DNA of 42,814 nucleotides, from positions 1-42,814 of IMG/VR virus record IMGVR_UViG_3300048550_000335; one strand, 5' to 3'. Under the pieces are notes generated by a model. That model saw only the letters and a list, made by a program, of their open reading frames with translations. It made no database searches and had not been told where the DNA came from. Below are positions 27,473 to 33,508 of the stretch, one piece after another. The position numbers and the translations under genes were made by a program. The DNA is from a virus. How positions within the stretch are numbered: the stretch's first letter is position 1; every line of letters begins with the position of its first letter.

Positions 27473-28353
27473 TCGGAATGCACTTCACGAGCCCTCAGGA
27501 TACTGACCCTGTTGGTGACGTGACTCATGTGCGTTTGTGGGACTGCGGTGTCACATGGAAAGACATTCACACGGCTCCCGGATCTTTTAACTGGGCTCGC
27601 ATGGACAGGCTCATGGATAAGTACGAAGGGAAGCACATCACTTATGTCATCGCAGCCACCCCGCAGTGGGCCGCCGCAGACCCTAATGCCCCTCACGCTG
27701 CTCCTTGGCTTGGGGCTGGGAGTAATAGTCTTCCAGGTGATCCAGACAATTCGTGGAAGCCGTTCGTCTCAAACCTCTCGCAACGTTACGGAGGCCGCAT
27801 TAAGGCGTACGAGATCTGGAATGAGCCGCAACTAGCGGACTTCATGTACCCGTGGGATATGAAGCAGCGGAACCTTTTAGCGCAGATGACTAAGGACGCT
27901 AGCCGCATCATTAAGTGCAACGACGAAGCAGCCCTGATTGGGTCTGCGTCTGTGCTGCCAAGGGATAGCAGCGGCGGCATGAAGAAAGCAACGAAGTACC
28001 TCCAGGCGTTGAAGGACAAGAACTGGTGCGGCATTGATTTCGTAGCGACCCACATTTACCCCGAGCCTGGTAAGGGCGCGAAGCGGTGGGACAAAATGTT
28101 CTGGGATGTGCGGGACACGATGGCTGAGATGGGTTGCCCGACGAAGAAGGTGTGGGTGACAGAGACTTTGTATGGCCTCCTGGGTGATCCCATCGCTACC
28201 GACGAGAAAGCCGAGCAGTTGGTTAAGGACACGTACGAGTACGCGGGTGGGAAGTTCGTGTTCTGGTATGCGTGGAACCGGCCCGACCTTAATTCTGGTT
28301 TTCTTATTGATCATGGCGCAGCCACTTGGAACGCGATTAAGGAGCATGGATGA
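27469..28353 (+). CDS. Clan GH-A-like glycoside hydrolase
   Basis: A 294-residue (beta/alpha)8-type hydrolase. Strand-4 and strand-7 motifs are clear: YEIWNEPQ with acid/base E119 and KVWVTET with nucleophile E232, as in GH5/GH39-like retaining enzymes. Other typical elements are FNWARMDRLMDKY, YVIAATPQWAA and FVATHIYPEP. There is no signal peptide. Placed between a holin-like gene and a cysteine peptidase, it could cut host wall glycans as part of lysis, or host surface polysaccharide. The start at 27469 is chosen for the ATGA overlap with the previous stop. Confidence 0.82.
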   Translation: MIGMHFTSPQDTDPVGDVTHVRLWDCGVTWKDIHTAPGSFNWARMDRLMDKYEGKHITYVIAATPQWAAADPNAPHAAPWLGAGSNSLPGDPDNSWKPFVSNLSQRYGGRIKAYEIWNEPQLADFMYPWDMKQRNLLAQMTKDASRIIKCNDEAALIGSASVLPRDSSGGMKKATKYLQALKDKNWCGIDFVATHIYPEPGKGAKRWDKMFWDVRDTMAEMGCPTKKVWVTETLYGLLGDPIATDEKAEQLVKDTYEYAGGKFVFWYAWNRPDLNSGFLIDHGAATWNAIKEHG

Positions 28354-28487
28354 GCGAGAAGATTTACGACGATGAGGAAGACCGGGCTAACGATCTCCTT
28401 GGGGAGTTAGTTCCTGAGCCGCATCCTGGTGAGAACGAACTTCAGGATCAGGTCGAAGTGGTTTGGGAGGACGAGGATGTCGAATAG
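28350..28487 (+). CDS. Small acidic protein (45 aa)
   Basis: It encodes 45 residues, very acidic, starting MSEKIYDDEEDRANDLLGEL and ending VVWEDEDVE. The ATG overlaps the hydrolase stop (ATGA), and its 3' end overlaps the next gene by 11 bases. No domain is recognised. Its compact coupling on both sides argues that it is translated. Confidence 0.6.
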   Translation: MSEKIYDDEEDRANDLLGELVPEPHPGENELQDQVEVVWEDEDVE

Positions 28488-29181
28488 GGACGTCGATGGG
28501 GCTATTGAATGGTTGGCTAACCAGTCGAAGAACCCGACGCAATCCTGGAAAGGATTATGTCAATCGTCATGCCGACAGGCATACGGCCTTCCTGCCTGGG
28601 CAAGCAGCGCGACGCAGGCGTGGGCTGCGGTCGATGCTGTCTATAAGACGAAGTGCCCTGACTACAAGGACAAGTCGTGGTGGGCTGCTATTCCTCGTGG
28701 AGCGATCATCTACTCAACAGCGGGGCAGTATGGACATGCGTGGATTGCGGACAACGACATGACAGGTTGGAGCGTTGATTACAAACGTTCTGGGTACATC
28801 GACCGCGTAGAGATCAGGCTTAAGGGCTGGAACTCTTACTACGCAGCGACAGCGGGTTACATCACCGGCTGTCAGTGGTACAAGGGCGATGGGTTCTTCA
28901 AGGGTTTGAGTTCTGGTTACTGGGATTCCAAGATTCCACCATACGAGAATGTCGCATTTGCTAACGACGATAGGGAACTTGCTTCCGCTGCCGCATGGAG
29001 ACTGGCGTGCCGGTTGAGCGATATCGGGTATGGGTCGTGGAAGAACAGCCCCGTTAAGTATGAGCAGGTTTATCCCGCACGCGCCATGGAGTCCTATAAC
29101 GAGCATTGGGCACCTGAGATGGAAGACAAGTCTCAGTATGGGCCTAAGGCTCACGAACGGATCTTCACTAAGGGCATGTAA
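28477..29181 (+). CDS. CHAP/NlpC-like cysteine peptidase (endolysin candidate)
   Basis: The first about 95 residues fit a papain-like cell-wall amidase or peptidase: WKGLCQSSCRQAYGLP with likely nucleophile C28, PRGAIIYSTAGQYGHAWIA with H87, and a following aspartate. Such enzymes cut peptide or amide bonds in peptidoglycan. Residues about 95-234 may be substrate binding (KGWNSYYAATAGYITG; SAAAWRLACRLSDIGYG). ATG 28477 is preceded by GGGAGG; a further in-frame ATG at 28429 lies inside the previous gene. This is the best endolysin in the cassette. Confidence 0.8.
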   Translation: MSNRDVDGAIEWLANQSKNPTQSWKGLCQSSCRQAYGLPAWASSATQAWAAVDAVYKTKCPDYKDKSWWAAIPRGAIIYSTAGQYGHAWIADNDMTGWSVDYKRSGYIDRVEIRLKGWNSYYAATAGYITGCQWYKGDGFFKGLSSGYWDSKIPPYENVAFANDDRELASAAAWRLACRLSDIGYGSWKNSPVKYEQVYPARAMESYNEHWAPEMEDKSQYGPKAHERIFTKGM

Positions 29182-29369
29182 TGGATTACTCACGCCTGAT
29201 ACTCGCTGCGACTGTTCCCTTGGTTTTTGTGGGGATCATTGTTGGGAAGTCTGCTAGCCCTGATGCCGCGTTGGATGCGACTATTGCTGGTGGCTTGGTG
29301 GCTATCTTGGGTGCGATTGTCAATGGCATATTAAATATGGACAAGAAGGACAAGGGCGATGGCAACTAA
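29181..29369 (+). CDS. Second holin-like membrane protein (62 aa)
   Basis: Two predicted membrane segments, LILAATVPLVFVGIIVG (about 6-22) and ATIAGGLVAILGAIVNGIL (about 33-51), are followed by a basic tail DKKDKGDGN. The start overlaps the peptidase stop (TAATG). The size and topology fit a holin or antiholin. With the protein at 26965 it gives the cassette two small two-segment membrane proteins. Confidence 0.7.
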   Translation: MDYSRLILAATVPLVFVGIIVGKSASPDAALDATIAGGLVAILGAIVNGILNMDKKDKGDGN

Positions 29370-29670
29370 AGTTAGGGCAAAGAAGCGGACGCCTAGTAAG
29401 AAGATGACTAAGAAGTACAAGACTGCCGCGTGGACTCGCAGCGCAGGCAAGAACCCTGAGGGTGGGCTGAACGCTAAGGGGCGTGCTTCCGCTAAGGCTG
29501 AAGGATCTAACCTGAAACCGCCTGTCAGCGCGAAGGCCGCGAAGAAATCTCCGAAGAAGGCTGCTCGTAGAAAAAGTTTTTGTGCTCGTATGGGGGGCGT
29601 GAAAGGCCCTATGATGAAGAATGGTAAGCCGACCAGGAAAGCCCTGGCGTTACGTAAGTGGGATTGTTAG
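29359..29670 (+). CDS. Basic conserved phage protein (103 aa)
   Basis: A lysine-rich protein with the recognisable core AWTRSAGKNPEGGLNAKGRAS, then RRKSFCARMGGVKGP and GKPTRKALALRKWDC. I recall this pattern as a domain of unknown function (DUF6321-like) in many phages; this needs a profile search. The charge suggests nucleic-acid binding. It overlaps the preceding gene by 11 bases. Confidence 0.8.
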   Translation: MATKVRAKKRTPSKKMTKKYKTAAWTRSAGKNPEGGLNAKGRASAKAEGSNLKPPVSAKAAKKSPKKAARRKSFCARMGGVKGPMMKNGKPTRKALALRKWDC

Positions 29671-29681
29671 GAGGAAACGAA

Positions 29682-29756
29682 ATGATTCCATGTGGACCGT
29701 GTGGTTGTGGAACGTCCTTTAAGGGTATTCCCAAGGGCGGGAAGAAGGGCAAGTAA
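29682..29756 (+). CDS. 24-residue Cys-rich microprotein
   Basis: This open reading frame has a strong ribosome binding site (GGAGG, seven bases before ATG), begins MIPCGPCGCGTSFKG and ends in a lysine tail. CxxCxC could bind a metal or form disulphides. It exactly fills the gap between two basic-protein genes, its stop adjoining the next ATG. Length alone gives weak support; the binding site and fit give most of it. Confidence 0.5.
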   Translation: MIPCGPCGCGTSFKGIPKGGKKGK

Positions 29757-30101
29757 ATGGCTGAATACAAAATGCGTAGGCCTAAGAAGCCTTACACGTT
29801 GAAGAAGAAGAAGAAAAGCGAACCTCCAAATCGGAGTAAAACTCCAACGCAAGGTCGCAAAGACTCGCTTTACGGTATAACAACTCGCAAAGAACGCGAA
29901 GGTATGCGTGACTTGGTAGAAAAAGGTGAGCCTCCGTCAAACCGTAAGCGTGCGCAGAAACAGCAGAATCAAGATCGTTTGCGCGATAAGCCGTTGCGTG
30001 GCGAGAAAAGCATGGACGCTTTGATTGCGACTCGTAACAGGGGAGAACCGCCTGCTCGGGGACGCACGCGCAAGTTCAGGGTAAAGAGTCGTGGCCGATA
30101 A
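29757..30101 (+). CDS. Basic hypothetical protein (114 aa)
   Basis: A very basic, probably disordered protein starting MAEYKMRRPKKPYTLKKKKK with a second basic region at the C-terminus. The family is not recognised. It is part of a run of small basic proteins at the end of the late module that could condense or bind nucleic acid or package with the virion. It overlaps the next gene by 11 bases. Confidence 0.65.
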   Translation: MAEYKMRRPKKPYTLKKKKKSEPPNRSKTPTQGRKDSLYGITTRKEREGMRDLVEKGEPPSNRKRAQKQQNQDRLRDKPLRGEKSMDALIATRNRGEPPARGRTRKFRVKSRGR

Positions 30102-30246
30102 GCCTTTCTGGGAGAAGAAGCAGCCCAAGAAAAAGAAGATTCGGGCTAAGAAACTGACGCCTCGGCAGATCAAAGCGGCCAAGGCTAAGTTCGATGTGTA
30201 CCCGTCGGCGGTCGCTAACGCCTGGGCTAAGCGTCAGCCTAAGTGA
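30091..30246 (+). CDS. Small basic conserved protein (51 aa)
   Basis: It starts with GTG at 30091 (reading MADKPFWEKKQPKKKKIRAK) and ends LTPRQIKAAKAKFDVYP to RQPK. The element LTPRQIKAAKAKF followed by a short Pro/Tyr segment is common in tiny phage proteins of unknown function. It is the last gene of the rightward module; the hairpin at 30326 follows after 80 bases. Confidence 0.65.
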   Translation: MADKPFWEKKQPKKKKIRAKKLTPRQIKAAKAKFDVYPSAVANAWAKRQPK

Positions 30247-30325
30247 CTTGTGAGTGCCAGGAACCTGATCTGTTTCCTCGGGACTGCCCTGTGGGATGTC
30301 TTATCCGCTGGGTTAAAGAGGGTGA

Positions 30326-30355
30326 CCCCCCCAAGAGTTTGACCTCTTGAGGGGG
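30326..30355. terminator. Bidirectional hairpin between convergent operons
   Basis: CCCCC and CAAGAG (30326-30337) pair with CTCTTG and GGGGG (30344-30355), an 11-base-pair stem with one C-A mismatch and a 6-base loop. It lies between the ends of the rightward late module and the leftward exonuclease gene, as expected for a shared transcription end. There is no clear T run on either side. Confidence 0.7.
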
Positions 30356-30362
30356 CAACCGA

Positions 30363-31286
30363 TCATACTCTGCGCTTGCGTACGTCAAGTCTTTCGTAAG
30401 TGTCTCGCTCGTACGCTTCGACCCTGCTCGCGTTCACAGTGACCCACCTGACTTGGTGAGTGCTTGTCATTCCGCTGACCCCGCCAAGGAACGGCTTGGC
30501 TGCCGATTTCATCTTGCGGCCTTCTGCCTCTAACTTGCCGCCTTCGACGTACAGGTCGATGTGGGACAGCAGATCGGTGTCGGTGATCATGCCGTCGCTG
30601 TGGCTGTCGTCTAACCCGCCTCGGCATACGGTGAAGAACTCGCAGATCCGTTCGCACACGGGTGCGGCTACGTCCTTAGAAGAGTCTTCGCCGTGCCTGA
30701 CTGCGTAGATGACGTCCTCAACCCACGAATCGATCTCTAAGGTCAAGTTAGGGTCGAAGGGTTCCTCAAACCACACGACGTCCTGATTCGATCCAGAACG
30801 GTCGAAGTAGGCGTTGGCTACCGTGAGCCCATCTTCCTCTAGCAAGCCCTCCTGTATGGCTCCTAGGGCGTATAAATGCCGTTGGTACAGGTGGGAAGTG
30901 TTCGGGCCGTTGCGTCGTATCCATTCGAACCCATTGACAGTCTTTATGTCAACGATCTGGTTCTCCTTGGGCATGATGATGTCAGGCGTGCCAGTGATCT
31001 CAGCACCCGACGGCAACGTAGCGGACACCCGCCGCTTGTCCTTGCTGCCAAGAATCCACCCGCGCCCTTCGCACGCCGACTCTATGTAGTCGTGCATGGC
31101 GGTCCCGACCGCAGCAGGCCAGTTATTGACCTCATCAGTTGGCTTTGTTTCACGTGAAACCAACACCGCTTTGTTGCGGCAAAACCCGATATCTGAGGGG
31201 CCTAGCCTGCCTTCACGGGACTGCCTAGTGCGCGGCTGATCTGCCTGGTAGTCAGTGAGGATCTTCTTAAAGTCAATCTCACTCAT
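30363..31286 (-). CDS. Cas4/RecB-like PD-(D/E)XK exonuclease with Fe-S cysteines
   Basis: The 307-residue protein shows RecB-family motifs: GTAMHDYIE (H65), GTPDIIM (D102), VDIKTV (D113, K115) and the QRHLYA helix (about 135-140). C36 and CERICEFFTVC (C211, C215, C221) give the four cysteines that coordinate an iron-sulphur cluster in Cas4/AddB-type nucleases. It probably resects DNA ends for the annealing protein encoded just upstream, which it overlaps by eight bases. ATG 31286 is preceded by GGTGAG and preferred over GTG 31295. Confidence 0.85.
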   Translation of the reverse strand: MSEIDFKKILTDYQADQPRTRQSREGRLGPSDIGFCRNKAVLVSRETKPTDEVNNWPAAVGTAMHDYIESACEGRGWILGSKDKRRVSATLPSGAEITGTPDIIMPKENQIVDIKTVNGFEWIRRNGPNTSHLYQRHLYALGAIQEGLLEEDGLTVANAYFDRSGSNQDVVWFEEPFDPNLTLEIDSWVEDVIYAVRHGEDSSKDVAAPVCERICEFFTVCRGGLDDSHSDGMITDTDLLSHIDLYVEGGKLEAEGRKMKSAAKPFLGGVSGMTSTHQVRWVTVNASRVEAYERDTYERLDVRKRRV

Positions 31287-31737
31287 CGATCTCACCGTCC
31301 GCCAAGGTACGACCGACGACAGGCTTCAGGCTGCCGTTGTTGTACAGGCTCAGGCCGAACTGGTCACCGAGGTTGATAGCGGCACGCTTGAAAGCATCGC
31401 TCTCAGCGGTCTTGACCGCCATGTCGTGCGCTTCTCCGCGCTGGGGCAGCGTTGACGAGCCGACTGCGGCTTCTGTGTAGACGGCATCACCGATGGTGAG
31501 AGTGCCAATGACCTTGTAGCCGACGTTCCACTTACCGCTGTCTTCGGATTCAAACATTAGTTCCGCGTTGCTGACATTCCATGACCAGCCACCAAACCCG
31601 AATATGCGGATCATGTGGGCTTTGACGTCCCAGGCTTCTAGGTACGACAACTGCTTGCCGCCGCCACCTTTGCGTTGGGCTATGCGGCTGCCATTGATGG
31701 GCTTGAGAAGTTGTTCTTTTTGAGCGTCGTTGAACAC
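31279..31737 (-). CDS. Rad52-family single-strand annealing protein
   Basis: The 152-residue protein has the Rad52/22 pattern: N-terminal LKPINGSRIAQRKGGGGKQLSYLEAW (positions about 11-36), then GWSWNV and the diagnostic AVKTAESDAFKRAAINLGD (about 109-127) before FGLSLYN. Such phage annealases pair complementary single strands during recombination-dependent replication. GTG start with AGGAAGGA upstream. Its promoter (31775-31803) lies 38 bases upstream. The exonuclease gene follows in the same operon, the usual phage annealase-exonuclease pairing. Confidence 0.88.
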   Translation of the reverse strand: MFNDAQKEQLLKPINGSRIAQRKGGGGKQLSYLEAWDVKAHMIRIFGFGGWSWNVSNAELMFESEDSGKWNVGYKVIGTLTIGDAVYTEAAVGSSTLPQRGEAHDMAVKTAESDAFKRAAINLGDQFGLSLYNNGSLKPVVGRTLADGEIDE

Positions 31738-31773
31738 GGTGTTTCCTTCCTAGTCGTTATTACTTATGTCACG

Positions 31774-31779
31774 TACAAT
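31774..31779 (+). promoter_or_regulatory. Candidate leaderless promoter of the HTH gene
   Basis: TACAAT (31774-31779) matches the -10 consensus at five of six positions and lies seven bases before ATG 31787, so the mRNA could begin at the start codon. It occupies the same bases as the opposing -10 of the recombination operon. No -35 is evident, as is common for actinobacterial promoters. Confidence 0.45.
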
Positions 31780-31803
31780 ACAGGCTATGTATGGTTATGT
31801 CAA
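31775..31803 (-). promoter_or_regulatory. Promoter of the recombination operon
   Basis: On the minus strand TTGACA (31798-31803), a 17-base spacer and TATTGT (31775-31780) form a strong sigma-70-type promoter. The whole sequence from -35 to -10 is similar to the promoter at 34906-34934, including TAA after the -35 and CCTGTAT at the -10. The -35 lies inside the first codons of the divergent HTH gene. Confidence 0.75.
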
Positions 31804-32224
31804 TCACCAGGCTATTAGGGATCTGTTTACTTACATAGACAAAGAAGCCGACCCACAGAACCGAATGAACATGCTTACGCGCATGAGAAACGAGGTCAGC
31901 AACCATCTAGTAGACCAATACTCCAGCGTTTTTTACGAACTCAAAGACACTCTTGACTGGACAGTCGGAGAGATCGCTGAGTTCAGCGAAACATCAGAGC
32001 GTAAAGTGAAGGCACTCATCCGATGGCATCAAAGGAGCCACAACGTGACCGACATTCTTGATACCAGTAAAACACCTAAGCCTGACAACGTGGTCGATAT
32101 CAGTTCTTTGGTGGCTCGCAAGGGGTTGAAGACCCACGATCATCCAGAAGCCGCCACCCCGAAGACGTTAGAACAGGTGTTTCAACAGGAGGCTGCCCTT
32201 GCGGAACAATCCAACCATTCTTGA
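31787..32224 (+). CDS. HTH protein, putative regulator (145 aa)
   Basis: The first 85 residues are helical and end in DWTVGEIAEFSETSERKVKA (about 57-76), which reads as a helix-turn-helix. The tail from about residue 90 is disordered and Glu/Gln-rich. It is one of only two rightward genes in the early half and diverges from the recombination operon, whose promoter it overlaps. A regulator is likely. There is no Shine-Dalgarno before ATG 31787; ATG 31766 would add seven residues. Its last 125 bases lie opposite the HNH gene. Confidence 0.72.
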   Translation: MYGYVNHQAIRDLFTYIDKEADPQNRMNMLTRMRNEVSNHLVDQYSSVFYELKDTLDWTVGEIAEFSETSERKVKALIRWHQRSHNVTDILDTSKTPKPDNVVDISSLVARKGLKTHDHPEAATPKTLEQVFQQEAALAEQSNHS

Positions 32225-32450
32225 TCGCTTCTTCACGAAAGCGTTCGACTCTTTCATGGCACTTGAAGTGAATCCACAGCCCGTTTGCGGGGGACTTCGC
32301 TTCGGTGCTGCTTGTCCCGCCCATTCCTCGGGGGCGTCTGTGATGGATCTGTGCAGCGGTACGGAGAGGCAACCCGCATAACTCACACCAGCCTTTAGCC
32401 CTTTCCGCTATTAGGCGACGGGTTTTCTCCGTGAACTTACCCCCGGCCAC
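32100..32450 (-). CDS. HNH endonuclease (116 aa)
   Basis: A small HNH nuclease of the actinophage type: WCELCGLPL (first zinc pair), then the HH of QIHHRRPRGMGG, asparagine in SPANGLW and HFKCHERVE with the second half of the fold. The conserved tail VPQGQPPVETPVL followed by GWRLLDD supports reading through to the stop. It may help in packaging or DNA processing. GTG start with GGAAG upstream; overlaps the membrane microprotein by 14 bases. Confidence 0.82.
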   Translation of the reverse strand: MAGGKFTEKTRRLIAERAKGWCELCGLPLRTAAQIHHRRPRGMGGTSSTEAKSPANGLWIHFKCHERVERFREEAIKNGWIVPQGQPPVETPVLTSSGWRLLDDRGSSTPCEPPKN

Positions 32451-32556
32451 GCTTCCACTCTCGGTAAGCCAGACTTACTGGCACTCCAATAGCGCAGAAT
32501 ATGGCGGCGAGGAATATGTACAGGGGCCAGTCATACGGAACGAGTGAAAAGTTCAT
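32437..32556 (-). CDS. 39-residue single-pass membrane microprotein
   Basis: It begins MNFSLVPYDWPLYIFLAAIF and ends in SLAYREWKRGRG, giving one membrane segment at about residues 11-29 and a basic cytoplasmic tail. GGAG lies nine bases before the ATG. It overlaps the genes on both sides (26 bases with the nuclease gene, 14 with HNH). Role unknown. Confidence 0.55.
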   Translation of the reverse strand: MNFSLVPYDWPLYIFLAAIFCAIGVPVSLAYREWKRGRG

Positions 32557-32908
32557 CACGGATCTCCTTCTCCATCGCTAGCCAGTCCCGAACAGTCATC
32601 GTGACGTACTGTTCGTTCGGATCTGATACACCCTTCCTTTTGTGTACAACGACTCCCCTTCTTGCACCTGCGTTACTGACTTCTCTAGCCAGTTCCTTGA
32701 TCCAGCCGCTGAGATCAAGCCTTGAATGGTTCTTACACTCAACGACAACTCCGTCAAGGCCTGCGATATCTCCTCTATCGTCTGTCCAACCCGCTCTAGT
32801 TCTCCACGCGCTGAGTCCAGCATCCTCAATTGCTCCAACAATGACTCGCTCAAAGCCGTCTCCTTTATTTTTCTGAGGGTTCACTGTTTCCTTCCAATCT
32901 GAGTACAT
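32531..32908 (-). CDS. PD-(D/E)XK nuclease, resolvase-like (125 aa)
   Basis: The motif order fits Holliday-junction-resolvase-like PD-(D/E)XK folds: E20 in GFERVIVGA, D47 in DRGDIAG, then VVVECKN with E57 and K59, followed by the helix SGWIKELAREVSN and a strand GVVVHKRKG. It probably cuts branched replication or recombination intermediates. ATG 32908 overlaps the previous stop (TGATG). GTG at 32884 with GGAAGG upstream is an alternative start that retains all motifs. Confidence 0.75.
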   Translation of the reverse strand: MYSDWKETVNPQKNKGDGFERVIVGAIEDAGLSAWRTRAGWTDDRGDIAGLDGVVVECKNHSRLDLSGWIKELAREVSNAGARRGVVVHKRKGVSDPNEQYVTMTVRDWLAMEKEIRDELFTRSV

Positions 32909-33381
32909 CAACAATCCTTGACGTGCGTGTATCCAGCACCGTGAGCATGAGAAGCCGACCAATGGTGTCTTCCGGCAAGTCCTGGTTTGCGAGGCGTGGG
33001 ATTAACTGCAATCCAAAAAACTTCTTCCTGTAAATAAGGAGGTGCCTTGTTTGGTCGCACGCCAACATACCCAGGATCTGCCTTGGCAACGTAGTGATCC
33101 CAGGTTTTCTGGACGAACTGAAAACCGCCGGAACCACCGCTTGAGTCTGCCTTGAAGTTAGAGCCTGACTCTCTACGCAGTAGGCATTTCCGAAACGGCT
33201 CCCACTTTTTTTCGTAATGCCAACCACGGTAAAGCGAGTCCGGTATCTCATCCACATTCTTGGTCGGCTTCCACGGGTTCTTGTAGTTGAAGTGATCGTC
33301 ACCGAACGACGGGCCAGCCTTAATACCGATGAACAGCACCGCCGCTATCCCAATTGCCAGGAACAGTAGGAATCTACGCAT
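32908..33381 (-). CDS. Rpf-like secreted muralytic protein (157 aa)
   Basis: The N-terminus MRRFLLFLAIGIAAVLFIGI is a signal peptide or membrane anchor. The core WEPFRKCLLRRESGSNF with catalytic-type E71, then GGSGGFQFVQKTWDHYV, resembles resuscitation-promoting-factor and transglycosylase domains (C-E-S-G and G-G-x-Q-F patterns) that cut peptidoglycan glycan strands. AGGAGG six bases before ATG 33381 fixes the start. Its location in the helicase-nuclease operon, away from the lysis cassette, is unexpected. Confidence 0.75.
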   Translation of the reverse strand: MRRFLLFLAIGIAAVLFIGIKAGPSFGDDHFNYKNPWKPTKNVDEIPDSLYRGWHYEKKWEPFRKCLLRRESGSNFKADSSGGSGGFQFVQKTWDHYVAKADPGYVGVRPNKAPPYLQEEVFWIAVNPTPRKPGLAGRHHWSASHAHGAGYTHVKDC

Positions 33382-33508
33382 TGATGGCCTCCTTGTGGCA
33401 TTTGCAGGAACATTCCCATTGGACTCCAAGGACTTTCCCTGGGCCTGGGCAACGGTCACAATCTGTGGGCTGCCCGTGGTGTTTCTTGCAGTAACTACTC
33501 GTCGCCAT
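33374..33508 (-). CDS. Cys/His-rich zinc-binding small protein (44 aa)
   Basis: It begins MATSSYCKKHHGQPTDCDRC and ends in WECSCKCHKEAINA. The six cysteines and adjacent histidines suggest one or two zinc sites. GGGAGGA about six bases before the ATG is strong. It overlaps the helicase by 14 bases and the Rpf-like gene by eight, so it is translated within the same tight operon. No known family. Confidence 0.65.
   Translation of the reverse strand: MATSSYCKKHHGQPTDCDRCPGPGKVLGVQWECSCKCHKEAINA

Noticed and set aside
32596-32853. 85-residue leftward frame with coiled-coil look
   Set aside because: It lies inside the PD-(D/E)XK nuclease gene in another frame; the nuclease motifs are far better supported.
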